Shown: positions 20,828 through 30,096 of the stretch, piece by piece
Position numbering within the stretch: the stretch's first letter is position 1
How the letters are laid out: every line of letters starts with the position of its first letter
IMG/VR virus record: IMGVR_UViG_3300044641_002452
Span: 1 to 54,584 of that record
Length of the DNA stretch: 54,584 nt
Source of the DNA: a virus
Reading direction: 5' to 3' (one strand)
Notes under the pieces: model-generated
Database searches by the model: none
Told to the model about the DNA's origin: nothing
Seen by the model: the letters and a program-made list of their open reading frames with translations, nothing else
Translations under genes and position numbers: made by a program

Positions 20828-21261
20828 TTAATGTATTTCAATTAAACTATGATTCCAGACTAAGAAGCTGGTATGATCTAAGACAAACTCTCCAAAACGC
20901 GGATACCAAAACCAAATGTTTAGAAATAGACAAGTGGTGGCAATCCGCACCATTGGTTAACCATTATCTTCACCCACATGAAATAGATACATGGCCAACG
21001 CCCTGGGAACTATTATATGACAACGAATACTGTCATCTTGCACGAGGTTTGGGAATGATATATACACTTATGTTAACGGGTATAAAAGATATTGACTTTT
21101 GTTTAGGAAAAGACGATAATAATGAAGACGTGGCATTAGTCATGGTTGACCGCGCAAAATATGTATTGAATTACTGGCCTAATATGGTAGTAAATATCAA
21201 TCTAAAGAATTTTAAGATAACAGATAGTTTAAGTTTAAAAAACATAACAACAAAAATATAA
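20824..21261 (+). CDS. Conserved phage protein of unknown function
   Basis: 145 residues, starting at GTG 20824; the next Met is far inside, so GTG is the only reasonable start. The segments 'TKCLEIDKWWQSAPLVNHYLHPHEIDTWPTPWELL' and 'KYVLNYWPNMVVN' are highly Trp-rich and match a protein I remember as conserved in marine T4-like phages, always near structural genes. The function is not known. The start lies in a hairpin stem, and the gene ends 10 nt before nrdA. Confidence 0.7.
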   Translation: MINVFQLNYDSRLRSWYDLRQTLQNADTKTKCLEIDKWWQSAPLVNHYLHPHEIDTWPTPWELLYDNEYCHLARGLGMIYTLMLTGIKDIDFCLGKDDNNEDVALVMVDRAKYVLNYWPNMVVNINLKNFKITDSLSLKNITTKI

Positions 21262-21271
21262 TAGGTAAAAT

Positions 21272-23593
21272 ATGATTATAAACGTCACTAAACGTAGTGG
21301 TAAAAAAGAACCACTAGATTTGGCAAAATGGCAAGCACAAGTATCAACAGTATGTAAAGGGATAGCAGATGTAAGTCCCTCAATGATTGAAATTAAAAGT
21401 CAACTACACTTCTATGATGGAATCTCAACTACAGAGATAGATGGAATAACATTACGAGCAATTGTTGATTTAATTGACGTAGAAAATAATCCTGATGTTG
21501 GTCACACTAACTATCAATTTGTAGCGGGTAAACAACGTGTATCTATGTTACGTAAAGATGTATATGGATCATACGAAGTTCCGCATCTCTACGAGATTGT
21601 TAAAAAGAATGTAGCTACAGGATTATATACCAGTGAACTACTAGAATGGTATACAATGGAAGACTGGAACAAGATGAATGATATGCTTGACCATTCTAAA
21701 GATGAGCAATATAGTTATGCCGCCATTGAGCAATTGATTGAAAAATACTTAGTAAAGAATAGAAGCACAAAGGAAATATATGAAACTCCGCAAATTAGAT
21801 ACATGGTTGCAGCCGCTACAGTCTTTCATAAAGAAGAACCTAACAATGCTAGAATGCGCTATATCAAAGAGTATTACAACGCTGCCAGTGATGGTCTTTT
21901 TACTCTTGCTACTCCTGTCCTCGCTGGGCTTGGCACTCCTACTAAGCAGTTTAGCAGTTGTGTTCTCATTCGCTCAGATGATGATTTAGACAGTATTTTT
22001 GCTAGTGGAGAAATGATGGCTAAATATGCTAGCAAACGTGCTGGCATAGGCTTAGAGATTGGACGATTACGTCCTTTGGGCTCACCGATTCGCGGTGGTG
22101 AGATTATGCATACAGGCATGATACCTTTCTTAAAGAAATGGTTTGGTGACCTACGTTCGTGCAGTCAAGGAGGTATTCGTAATGCAAGTGCTACTGTTTT
22201 TTACCCTATTTGGCATCATCAGTTTGATGATCTTATTGTACTTAAGAACAACCAAGGAACCGAAGAAACCCGAGTCCGTCATATGGATTATGGGGTTGTG
22301 CTTAGTGCTTTCTTCTGGAGACGATTTAAAAACAAAGAAAACATAACCTTCTTTGATCCTAATGAAGTTCCTGATTTATATGAAGCATTCTATTCAAATA
22401 CAGAGTTGTTTGAAGAACTATATGTGAAATATGAAAAGCGTAAAGACTTACGCAAGAAAACAATGAATGCAGAAGATGTATTCAAAGGTGGTATTCTTAA
22501 AGAGAGAACAGATACAGGTCGTATCTATTTGGTATTCGTAGACAATGTTATGAATCAAGGTCCGTTTGACCCCGAGTACCATACAATTTACCAGAGTAAC
22601 TTATGCTGTGAAATTCTTCTTCCTACTAAATCTTTTAAACGTCTTGATGATCCTGACGGTCGTATTGCTTTATGTACGCTCGGATCTATTAACTGGGGTG
22701 CATTCCGCAATCCTGAAGATATGCGCCGCGCTTGTCGCATTCTACACCGTAGCCTCAATAATATATTGGACTATCAAGACTTTCTAAGCATACAATCTAA
22801 ACTAAGTAATGACGAGATTCGTCCATTGGGTATTGGTGTAACTAACTTAGCATACTGGCATGCAAAACGTAGTCTTAAGTATGGAGAGAAGGATGCCCTA
22901 CAAGAAGTAAAATCTTGGATGGAACACTTAGCATTCTATCTAACTGAAGCAAGTGTAGAACTAGCACAAGAACGTGGTCGTTGTGCCCATAGTGATAAAA
23001 CACGTTATGGACAAGGTATATTCCCCTGGGAACTACGTGCTAAAGGTGTTAATGAATTAGCTAACTTTGAACCAGAACTAAACTGGGAAGGTCTACGTGC
23101 TATGATGCGTAGTTATGGTGTCCGTAACGCTACACAAATGGCTGTAGCTCCTGTAGAATCAAGCAGTGTAGTTATTAACTCTACGAATGGTATCGAAATG
23201 CCAATGAGTTTAATCTCAGTTAAAGAAAGCAAAGCAGGATCGTTTGTACAAGTTGTTCCTGAATATCATAAGTTGAAAAACAAATATCAAATGATGTGGG
23301 AACAAAAAGATTGTGATGGTTACTTAAAGACAGCGGCAGTTATTGCGGCTTATGTTGACCAAAGTATCTCAACTAATACATTCTATAACCCTGCTCATTT
23401 CCCTGAGAGAAAAGTCCCAACAACATTGATTGCTAAAAACTTGATGCAAAGTCACTATTGGGGCTTAAAGACTTTCTACTATAGCTTGATTAATAAAGCA
23501 GGTAGCAAGAGCCAAGATGAAACTGTATTAGATTTGCCAAGTGGCTTTAATGATATGGATGACGAAGAATCATGTGAGTCATGTAAGCTGTAA
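21272..23593 (+). CDS. nrdA: Ribonucleoside-diphosphate reductase class Ia, alpha subunit
   Basis: 773 residues, full length for NrdA. Reduces ribonucleoside diphosphates to deoxy forms together with NrdB, supplying dNTPs for phage replication. An N-terminal ATP-cone-like region covers about 1-90. The first active-site Cys is in 'QFSSCVLI' (about residue 229). 'NLCCEILLP' (about 446) and 'CTLGSINWG' (about 470) supply the other active-site region, and 'PLGIGVTNLAYW' follows. The C-terminal tail ends ESCESCKL, the CxxC pair that passes electrons from glutaredoxin. The ribosome site is AATAGGTAAA. It is the first gene of an nrdA-nrdB-glutaredoxin operon, with an 8-nt gap to nrdB. Confidence 0.96.
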   Translation: MIINVTKRSGKKEPLDLAKWQAQVSTVCKGIADVSPSMIEIKSQLHFYDGISTTEIDGITLRAIVDLIDVENNPDVGHTNYQFVAGKQRVSMLRKDVYGSYEVPHLYEIVKKNVATGLYTSELLEWYTMEDWNKMNDMLDHSKDEQYSYAAIEQLIEKYLVKNRSTKEIYETPQIRYMVAAATVFHKEEPNNARMRYIKEYYNAASDGLFTLATPVLAGLGTPTKQFSSCVLIRSDDDLDSIFASGEMMAKYASKRAGIGLEIGRLRPLGSPIRGGEIMHTGMIPFLKKWFGDLRSCSQGGIRNASATVFYPIWHHQFDDLIVLKNNQGTEETRVRHMDYGVVLSAFFWRRFKNKENITFFDPNEVPDLYEAFYSNTELFEELYVKYEKRKDLRKKTMNAEDVFKGGILKERTDTGRIYLVFVDNVMNQGPFDPEYHTIYQSNLCCEILLPTKSFKRLDDPDGRIALCTLGSINWGAFRNPEDMRRACRILHRSLNNILDYQDFLSIQSKLSNDEIRPLGIGVTNLAYWHAKRSLKYGEKDALQEVKSWMEHLAFYLTEASVELAQERGRCAHSDKTRYGQGIFPWELRAKGVNELANFEPELNWEGLRAMMRSYGVRNATQMAVAPVESSSVVINSTNGIEMPMSLISVKESKAGSFVQVVPEYHKLKNKYQMMWEQKDCDGYLKTAAVIAAYVDQSISTNTFYNPAHFPERKVPTTLIAKNLMQSHYWGLKTFYYSLINKAGSKSQDETVLDLPSGFNDMDDEESCESCKL

Positions 23594-23601
23594 GGAAAAC
23601 A

Positions 23602-24702
23602 ATGTCAAAACAACAATATAACTTAAACACTAAGACAGATTATTTGAATAGAAAAATGTTTTTGGACCCGGAAGGTCCCGTAACCATTCAACGATTTGAA
23701 GAAGTAAAATATAAAAAGATTGCAGACTTTGAAACAACGGCACGTGGTTTCTTCTGGGTGCCAGAAGAAGTTAGTCTTACCAAAGATGCTAATGACTTCA
23801 AAGAAGCCAGTGATGCAGTAAGACATATCTTTACTAGTAACTTATTACGTCAAACAGCATTAGATAGTTTACAAGGTAGAGCACCTAGTCAAGTGTTCAC
23901 GCCTGTAGTGTCATTGCCTGAACTAGAAGCATTGATTTATAACTGGTCATTCTTTGAAACTAACATTCACAGTCGCAGTTATAGTCACATCATTCGTAAC
24001 ATCTATAATGTACCTAAAGATGTATTCAATACTATACATGATACAAAAGAGATTGTAGACATGGCATCTAGTGTTGGTCGTTACTATGATGAACTACACA
24101 AAGTTAACTGTCGCAAAGAGTTAGGTCAAGATGTGAACGAAAAAGAACACATCAAAGCAATTTATATGGCATTACATGCTAGTTATGCATTAGAAGCATT
24201 CCGCTTTATGGTATCATTTGCTACAAGTTTGGCAATGGTTGAGAACAAAATCTTTATTGGTAATGGCAATATTATCAGTTTAATTCTCCAAGATGAATTA
24301 TTACATAAAGGCTGGACTGCTTACCTTATCAATCAAGTAGTTAAAGAAGATAGTCGTTTTGCACAAGTTAAGTCAGAGTGTGAAAGTGAAGTCTATCAAC
24401 TTTATATGGATGTTATACGTGAAGAAAAAGACTGGGCAGACTATTTGTTTAAAATGGGTCCAGTCATTGGATTAAACGCTACGGTGTTAAAAGACTTTGT
24501 AGATTATACAGCAAATATCGCATTGAAAGAAATTGGTATTAGATATACTAGTCCAGCACCAAAGACAACTCCTATCCCTTGGTTCAATAAACACAGCGAT
24601 ACTAGCAAAAAGCAAACTGCACTACAAGAAAATGAATCAACTAATTATGTTATCGGTGTTATGACTGATATTATTAATTATGATGAACTACCGACTATTT
24701 AA
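23602..24702 (+). CDS. nrdB: Ribonucleoside-diphosphate reductase class Ia, beta subunit
   Basis: 366 residues, normal size. Carries the di-iron centre and tyrosyl radical that NrdA needs. Metal-ligand patterns of the ferritin-like fold are visible: 'ALIYNWSFFETNIHSRSYSHI' (E...E..H) around residues 110-135 and 'LILQDELLHKGW' (E..H) around 230. The ribosome site AAGGAAAAC precedes the ATG. It sits between nrdA and glutaredoxin in the usual phage order. The C-terminus, 'VIGVMTDIINYDELPTI', resembles the acidic tail that docks onto NrdA. Confidence 0.95.
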   Translation: MSKQQYNLNTKTDYLNRKMFLDPEGPVTIQRFEEVKYKKIADFETTARGFFWVPEEVSLTKDANDFKEASDAVRHIFTSNLLRQTALDSLQGRAPSQVFTPVVSLPELEALIYNWSFFETNIHSRSYSHIIRNIYNVPKDVFNTIHDTKEIVDMASSVGRYYDELHKVNCRKELGQDVNEKEHIKAIYMALHASYALEAFRFMVSFATSLAMVENKIFIGNGNIISLILQDELLHKGWTAYLINQVVKEDSRFAQVKSECESEVYQLYMDVIREEKDWADYLFKMGPVIGLNATVLKDFVDYTANIALKEIGIRYTSPAPKTTPIPWFNKHSDTSKKQTALQENESTNYVIGVMTDIINYDELPTI

Positions 24703-24715
24703 AAGGAGAATAATA

Positions 24716-24946
24716 ATGAAAGCAATCGTATGGAGTAAATATCACTGCCCTTACTGTGATCAGGCAAAGGCATTATTAACAAGTAAAGGTATACAATTTG
24801 AAGAACGTAAGATCGGAGATGGTTATACCAAAGAAGAATTGCTAGAAGCAATCCCAACAGCACGTACAGTACCTCAAATTATATTAGACGGGGTATTAAT
24901 TGGTGGTTTCACCGAACTTAAACAAAAACTAACAGAAAGTATCTAA
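24716..24946 (+). CDS. grx: Glutaredoxin
   Basis: 76 residues from the ATG at 24716, which has an AAAGGAG ribosome site; an upstream in-frame start would overlap nrdB and adds an unrelated leader. The active site CPYC is at about residues 11-14, and 'TVPQIILDG' is the cis-proline and glutathione-binding segment, followed by 'IGGFTEL'. It reduces the RNR alpha subunit. Normal length for a phage or bacterial glutaredoxin. Third gene of the RNR operon; its stop overlaps the next start by one base (TAATG). Confidence 0.94.
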   Translation: MKAIVWSKYHCPYCDQAKALLTSKGIQFEERKIGDGYTKEELLEAIPTARTVPQIILDGVLIGGFTELKQKLTESI

Positions 24947-25251
24947 TGCAAATAGCACTAAAATCAAACGAAGTATACACATTCAAATTAAACTCAGGTG
25001 AAGAACTCATCGCTAAAGTTATTTTAGCAGGGGCAGACTTTATTGTCATAGCAGAGCCAGTTTCTATTGCACCCGGACAACAAGGTCTACAAATGATTCC
25101 TAGCGTTTTTACCGCAAATCCGAAGGAAGAATTTAAACTAAATACTAATAGTATTGCAATGGTTGCACAAACTGATGATGGTATCAAAGTCAAGTATATT
25201 GAGGCAACTACAGGTATTCAAGTACCAGAGAAGAAATTAATTCTAGGATAA
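24946..25251 (+). CDS. Small beta-rich phage protein (Sm-like?)
   Basis: 101 residues. It opens with 'YTFKLNSGEELIAKVI' and continues as alternating beta strands, a pattern like Sm/Lsm-fold proteins in which a strand carries 'G-E-I-A-V'. The fold is inferred only. Its start overlaps the glutaredoxin stop by one base and it ends 3 nt before the PAAR gene, so it is co-transcribed with both. Function unknown. Confidence 0.55.
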   Translation: MQIALKSNEVYTFKLNSGEELIAKVILAGADFIVIAEPVSIAPGQQGLQMIPSVFTANPKEEFKLNTNSIAMVAQTDDGIKVKYIEATTGIQVPEKKLILG

Positions 25252-25254
25252 AAT

Positions 25255-25539
25255 ATGGCAGGGTTGAGTAGAAAAGGGGATACTAATTCAGAAGGTGGTG
25301 CAATTATGCGAGGAGCTGGCACTGTGTTCTGTAACGGTATACCTGTGGGGTTACATGTAAGTGTAATTTCCCCTCACGCTCCCTGGTCTAGAAAAGCTCA
25401 CCCTCCGCATAAAGCCGCAACTACTACGTCGGCTAGTCCTACTGTATTTGCTGAGGGTAGTCCAGTACTAAGAATAGGCTCAACTAATTCATGTGGTCAT
25501 AGTATTACTCAGGGTAGCGGAGATGTGTTTGTCCCATGA
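25255..25539 (+). CDS. PAAR-domain baseplate spike-tip protein
   Basis: 94 residues, the size of a stand-alone PAAR protein. The early 'GLSRKGDTNSEGGAI' and the C-terminal 'RIGSTNSCGHSITQGSGDVFV', with His and Cys residues that bind a metal, are the PAAR signature. These proteins cap the central tail spike (T4 gp5.4 equivalent) and help it pierce the outer membrane. It overlaps the following tail gene by ATGA, so the two are translationally coupled. Confidence 0.88.
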   Translation: MAGLSRKGDTNSEGGAIMRGAGTVFCNGIPVGLHVSVISPHAPWSRKAHPPHKAATTTSASPTVFAEGSPVLRIGSTNSCGHSITQGSGDVFVP

Positions 25540-27008
25540 GTAATACAGGAAAACAAAGTCCCTTAGGCGTTAATGTTATGAGTGGTTTAATCCAAGGCAA
25601 AGGCTTTTGGATTAATAACACAGCCGCTAGTTACATGGGATCGTTTACAACTACTTATCCTTACCCAACAACACCGCCATATGACAACTATACTTATACC
25701 AATGGTTCAATCTCATCATTGAATAAATTAACTGATGCCATACAAGCAGGTTGGGCATTGTATGATGCTAGTCAAATTACAGATACTACTTATTTTAATT
25801 TAATTAATATTGGCAAAACAACGATACCTGCATTGGGTAATACTAAACCACCAGACTATACATACTTTGATGAAAATGTACCACCGTTAAGTCCAAATTG
25901 GGTAGCACCATATGATAACATAGCTGACGTAGACAAAAATACTAGTTACGGCTTTGTTGGTTTATATGCGTTACAAGCATATAAAGAATTTAATTATAAC
26001 AATACATTATACTATAAACAAAATGTTACTAACTATACAGATTTTGTAGGATCATGGTTAGAGGCAAGTTCATTCATTGATTACACTAATCAAGGTGTGA
26101 TGGCTATGCAGAATTCATTTAATTTTCTAAATGGTACGTATAGTAACATGAATGATTTGATTACCGGTGATATCACTGGAATCAGCTTATCACCTAGCGT
26201 ATTTGGACAAGACTTGATTGCATTAGGCAAAGCAATTAATTTAAATAAAATTAGAACATTTGGTTTTCCATCTAATTTGCTAGAAACTTTAAAAACATAC
26301 AATGCATTAACAGAATCAGTTGTATTAGCATTATTAGCTAGTGGTTTAACTAATTCAGAAGTAGAACAAGTTTCTAATAATATAAATGTTACTAAATCAC
26401 AACAACAAAAAATATATGCAGCCTTTAATATAATATCCGGAGTAGACTTAGAATCTATACTAATTTCATTAAATTGCAAAACTCAAGGGCTTGAAACATT
26501 AGCTGACTTATTAAATATTAGAAAATTATTTCCTAATAGTTTCTTAACGTTAACAGTTCCTATATACAATGCAGTACCTGGATTGCCTACTAATAGTAAA
26601 ACATACTATCCTATCTATGGATATGCTATACTTTCTCCTGCTGTAGCCGCAACAGTCGGCACTGTAATACCTCCAGGTATACCAGTAATAGATCCTCCCG
26701 AATTTACTGCGTTTGGTGGCGTATTTAATGGTGGAGGTGATGGTATAGGTACGGGCATAGGTGATGGTGTAGGTGGCGATGGCAACGATGGTAGCGCCGG
26801 CAGTGGCGCCGCTGATGGCACCGGCAGTGATAGTGGCGATGGCAACGATAGTGGAGCAGACAGCGGTGCAGATGGCGCAGATGGCGCAGATGGCGCCGAC
26901 GGTGCAGATGGCGCAGATGGCGCAGATGGCGCAGATGGCGCAGATGGCGCAGACGGGGGTGATGGTGGCGGCGATGGCGGCGGAGATGGTGGCGGTGATG
27001 GAGAATAA
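25536..27008 (+). CDS. Tail/baseplate protein with collagen-like Asp/Gly tail
   Basis: 490 residues. Residues 1-390 have no recognised domain; they are Asn/Tyr/Thr-rich with a helical section at about 210-330. Residues 395-490 are almost only Gly, Asp and Ala, including eight or so 'GAD' triplets in a row, giving a highly acidic collagen-like tail. It is coupled to the PAAR gene by ATGA overlap. Together with the protein at 28025, which picks up similar helical text, it may be one half of a larger tail protein split by the oxygenase gene between them (see findings). Confidence 0.6.
   Translation: MSNTGKQSPLGVNVMSGLIQGKGFWINNTAASYMGSFTTTYPYPTTPPYDNYTYTNGSISSLNKLTDAIQAGWALYDASQITDTTYFNLINIGKTTIPALGNTKPPDYTYFDENVPPLSPNWVAPYDNIADVDKNTSYGFVGLYALQAYKEFNYNNTLYYKQNVTNYTDFVGSWLEASSFIDYTNQGVMAMQNSFNFLNGTYSNMNDLITGDITGISLSPSVFGQDLIALGKAINLNKIRTFGFPSNLLETLKTYNALTESVVLALLASGLTNSEVEQVSNNINVTKSQQQKIYAAFNIISGVDLESILISLNCKTQGLETLADLLNIRKLFPNSFLTLTVPIYNAVPGLPTNSKTYYPIYGYAILSPAVAATVGTVIPPGIPVIDPPEFTAFGGVFNGGGDGIGTGIGDGVGGDGNDGSAGSGAADGTGSDSGDGNDSGADSGADGADGADGADGADGADGADGADGADGADGGDGGGDGGGDGGGDGE
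26860..26955 (+). repeat. Tandem 9-bp repeat (GATGGCGCA) coding for Gly-Ala-Asp
   Basis: At least eight near-perfect copies of GATGGCGCA or a one-base variant. This low-complexity tract is GC-richer than its surroundings and codes for the collagen-like tail. It is prone to slippage. Confidence 0.9.
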
Positions 27009-28023
27009 TATACAACAAATTGAAAACTGCTTCCCCGTTGAATTAGCTGATCAACTAAATCTGCTAATTTCTAATTCAGATTGGAAATACGGTTGGCGCA
27101 GTAATAATAATATGGGCTATGGACATTGGAACAAAGATTTCACAAGAGCCGGGCCATCAAACGGTTTGGATGTTGAAAATAAAGTAAAACATCCGGAATT
27201 ACAACAAGCATGGAGTCATTTAAAAAATAATTACTTCCACAATGCTACATTGTTGAGATGCTATGCTAACTCACATACCTTTGGTGTAGAAGGGTATCCT
27301 CACACGGATTCATTGAGAACATGTGATTACACCGCAGTAGTATATCTTAATAAAACATGGCGCCGCGAATGGGGAGGTGAAACTATGATTTATAACGACA
27401 ATGTTATCACACACGCAGAAATACCAAAATTTAATAAAGCATTAATATTTCCAGGAAGTCAATGGCATGTAGCTAAATCACCTAGTAGAATATGCCCGGA
27501 TCTAAGAATAACATTAATGTTTAAATTTAGTTTAGAACAAGACCTATTACGTAATAAAATACAAGAATTCTTAATTTATCTTGGTGCTGATAAAATTAAA
27601 CATGGTAGTAGCAACCTATTTAGTCATTTACTAAGAACTTATGATTTGTTAAAAAAGCATGGATGTTCTGATGTAGTATGTTCTGCTGGTGCATTACATA
27701 GTGTATTTGGTACCAACATATTTACAACTAAAACACTAGATATTACTCAACGTGAATTAGTTGTAAGAATGATTGGATCTGAAGCAACTGACCTAGTAGA
27801 ATTATTCTCAACATTAGATAGACCAAACACATTAGAACTAGCATTATTAACTAACACATTAACATTAAATACTAATGACGGTACAACAAAAACAGTTGAC
27901 CAAAAAACATTTGATAATTTATGTATAATGGAAGCTATGAATTTGTACGAGCAATCTTCTTTATCTAAGTATCCCGAACTACATAAATGGTTTTTAGATA
28001 ATAAACAAAAGGTGAGGGAATAA
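26998..28023 (+). CDS. 2OG-Fe(II) oxygenase fused to a DUF6817-like domain
   Basis: 341 residues from the ATG at 26998, which overlaps the previous gene's end by 11 nt; longer readings run through the shadow of the Gly/Asp tract. Residues 1-180 are a prolyl-4-hydroxylase-type domain: iron ligands HTD (in 'GYPHTDSLRTCDYTAVVYLNK') and a distal His in 'FPGSQWHVAKSPS', followed by the Arg that binds 2-oxoglutarate ('RITLMF'). Residues 185-341 look like DUF6817: 'KIQEFLIYLGADKIKHGSSNLFSHLLRTYDLLKKHG' and 'AGALHSVFGTN', an HD-like helical fold. It lies between two tail genes. The oxygenase could hydroxylate a protein or nucleic acid; the substrate is unknown. Confidence 0.8.
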   Translation: MENNIQQIENCFPVELADQLNLLISNSDWKYGWRSNNNMGYGHWNKDFTRAGPSNGLDVENKVKHPELQQAWSHLKNNYFHNATLLRCYANSHTFGVEGYPHTDSLRTCDYTAVVYLNKTWRREWGGETMIYNDNVITHAEIPKFNKALIFPGSQWHVAKSPSRICPDLRITLMFKFSLEQDLLRNKIQEFLIYLGADKIKHGSSNLFSHLLRTYDLLKKHGCSDVVCSAGALHSVFGTNIFTTKTLDITQRELVVRMIGSEATDLVELFSTLDRPNTLELALLTNTLTLNTNDGTTKTVDQKTFDNLCIMEAMNLYEQSSLSKYPELHKWFLDNKQKVRE

Positions 28024-28024
28024 C

Positions 28025-29476
28025 ATGGCGGGCATACGTTTTGAGAGCTTTCGCTTCATCCAAACTGATGGAGGAGGAGGCATCCTACAGGCTTTAGAAA
28101 ATGATGGTGCCGGTACCGGAAGTGCCATCTCTCCCCCTGCAGGATATTTTGATGCTGAACTAGTTGGAATACCAGCTTCAATACCCGTAGCCGTAGTTGA
28201 ATCAGCATTAAAATTATCTGATACTATAGTTATCACCGATCAAGTTTTAGCAGAAGGTTTCGGATCATATCTAGCAGATATTTTACCAAACGACATAGCT
28301 GTAACAGCAGGCGCATTTGGCGCGTCAATGCAACAAGTAAAAAACATTACACAAATACCTATAGAAAAATTTGCACAAGTAGTTGCAAGTATGGAAACAA
28401 TACAGGGTCTTGATTTAATCAATGGTACGAATGTTCCTACTGATGTATCAGAAGCTCAGGCAGCATATGAATTAGTAGCATTAGGTACAGGACCATATAA
28501 AACATTTACATATTCTGATTTTTATGGATGTATGTCTGGATTGCCATATAATTGGCCACAATTACAAACAGCAATTACAGATTTACAAACTCCTGCACTA
28601 GTCACTATATATGAAAATTTATATAATGCTACGCAAGGTTCTAATCCTGGATTAGACGCCGCAATACAAGCACAAATTGAGTTAGCAAATGATGAAATTG
28701 CATCCATACGCACTCTACGTCCAGGCGCATCAGTAGATTTAAATGATTTATATAATACATTTGCTGTACAATTAGGAAATGAACAACGTGCTAGAAATAC
28801 AGGTCTATCTCCTTTGCCTGATCCTAGAGACCCTTATATAAATAAATTCCCAATAACTATATATTCATTTGTGGACTCATTACCTTTATACGGTAAACAA
28901 ACACAACCGCATATGGCAGCTCAAACACTTGAAGCAATATCAGATTTAACATTTGTTGCTGGTCAAAGTATTATAGGTGCAATGCGTCAAGCTAGAAATC
29001 AAGATAGATTAGATTATGTTGGTGTATCATTAGATGACAATATACCAGACTTCATTGAAGAACAAAAAGAATGGATAGGTAACGGTGTTCTTGCTAATTC
29101 AGTGCCTGCATTCCCGAATAATACTTTACCTGCGGGTTATTATGATCCTGTTGATCAAAATTATTATGTATCTAATTCACCCGGCATTACTGGCAATCCA
29201 ATAGTGCCAGGTACTATTGGTAGCCCGTTATTGCCAGGTACTATTGGTAGCAATATTGGTAGCACTATAGGCAGTCCGTTAACAGGCAGTCCGTTTGTAC
29301 CAGTAGATACAGGTGGCCCAAAAGTGCCAGGCAGTTTAGCAAAGTCACCTTATCAAACTTTAATACCACCACAGTTAAACACACTTTTCACATCGGATGT
29401 ATTGTTACCGGCACAATACTCGGTACCGGAAGCAATCGAACAAGTTATCGACTGTAACTGTGATTGCTGGTTGTAA
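28025..29476 (+). CDS. Tail/baseplate structural protein
   Basis: 483 residues starting 1 nt after the oxygenase stop. The helical central part ('AVTAGAFGASMQQVKNIT', 'EKFAQVVASMETIQGLDL', 'SDFYGCMSGLPYNW') resembles a tail protein of marine T4-like phages as I remember it. Residues 385-440 are a Pro/Gly/Ser/Thr-rich linker with repeats of 'VPGTIGSPL'. The C-terminus, DCNCDCWL, is unusually Cys-rich. The role in the baseplate or tail is inferred from its position behind PAAR and the protein at 25536. Confidence 0.62.
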   Translation: MAGIRFESFRFIQTDGGGGILQALENDGAGTGSAISPPAGYFDAELVGIPASIPVAVVESALKLSDTIVITDQVLAEGFGSYLADILPNDIAVTAGAFGASMQQVKNITQIPIEKFAQVVASMETIQGLDLINGTNVPTDVSEAQAAYELVALGTGPYKTFTYSDFYGCMSGLPYNWPQLQTAITDLQTPALVTIYENLYNATQGSNPGLDAAIQAQIELANDEIASIRTLRPGASVDLNDLYNTFAVQLGNEQRARNTGLSPLPDPRDPYINKFPITIYSFVDSLPLYGKQTQPHMAAQTLEAISDLTFVAGQSIIGAMRQARNQDRLDYVGVSLDDNIPDFIEEQKEWIGNGVLANSVPAFPNNTLPAGYYDPVDQNYYVSNSPGITGNPIVPGTIGSPLLPGTIGSNIGSTIGSPLTGSPFVPVDTGGPKVPGSLAKSPYQTLIPPQLNTLFTSDVLLPAQYSVPEAIEQVIDCNCDCWL

Positions 29477-29489
29477 TAACCAAAAACAC

Positions 29490-29518
29490 TTGAATTTATT
29501 TTGTTCCTGTGTTACAAT
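29490..29518 (+). promoter_or_regulatory. Host-type sigma70 promoter before the wall hydrolase
   Basis: TTGAAT at 29490-29495, 17-nt spacer, TACAAT at 29513-29518. It would start transcription near 29525, just ahead of the hydrolase ATG at 29536. This argues for ATG 29536 rather than the GTG at 29509. Confidence 0.6.
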
Positions 29519-29535
29519 ATGGGAGAAAGAACTAT

Positions 29536-30096
29536 ATGTTAACCTTTTCAAAAAACGTTAAACTATTATTAACCGCACTATTGTTATGGGCAAGTATACT
29601 TACCATAAGCCCATTGGGTACTGCTATGCCCAATATAACTTTTAATGGTACTAACCCCGTAACTAAAATTGATGCAAAACAATTAGCTTGTATGGCTAAA
29701 AATATATTCTATGAAGCAGGTGGCGAATCAATCAAGGGTCAAGCCGCCGTTGCTGTAGTTGTAATGAATAGAGTGAATCACGGTTTTGCAAATAATCCCT
29801 GTAATGTGGTTTATCAAAAGATAACGGTACAAGATAGAATTGTTTGTCAATTTAGCTGGGTTTGTGAAGGTAAAAGTGAGCCCAATAAAAATAGTTATAG
29901 ATATAAAGTAGCAGAGCAAATTGCATATGAGGTTATGTATTTGGGTATGCATAAAGATGTAGTACCAAAATCAACATTATTTTTTCATTCAATTAATATA
30001 GACCCAATGTGGCCCTATAAGAAAGTTGCTACAATAGGTGGTCACGTGTTTTATAGTAAAGCTAAAAAACCCAAAGAATCTGTTAATGACCGATAA
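29536..30096 (+). CDS. Cell wall hydrolase, SleB / Hydrolase_2 family (probable endolysin)
   Basis: 186 residues from the ATG at 29536, which has a GGGAG ribosome site and its own promoter. Residues 6-31 form a hydrophobic N-terminal signal or signal-anchor. The domain begins at about 45: 'CMAKNIFYEAGGESIKGQAAVAVVVMNRV', with the family's catalytic Glu in YEAGGE, then 'CQFSWVC' and 'LFFHS'. It cleaves peptidoglycan, so it would act in the periplasm after export, as for signal-anchor endolysins. It overlaps the next gene by 11 nt. No holin is recognised nearby. Confidence 0.87.
   Translation: MLTFSKNVKLLLTALLLWASILTISPLGTAMPNITFNGTNPVTKIDAKQLACMAKNIFYEAGGESIKGQAAVAVVVMNRVNHGFANNPCNVVYQKITVQDRIVCQFSWVCEGKSEPNKNSYRYKVAEQIAYEVMYLGMHKDVVPKSTLFFHSINIDPMWPYKKVATIGGHVFYSKAKKPKESVNDR

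Noticed and set aside
26725-27018. A His-rich ORF on the minus strand
   Set aside because: It is the antisense shadow of the Gly/Asp collagen-like tract.
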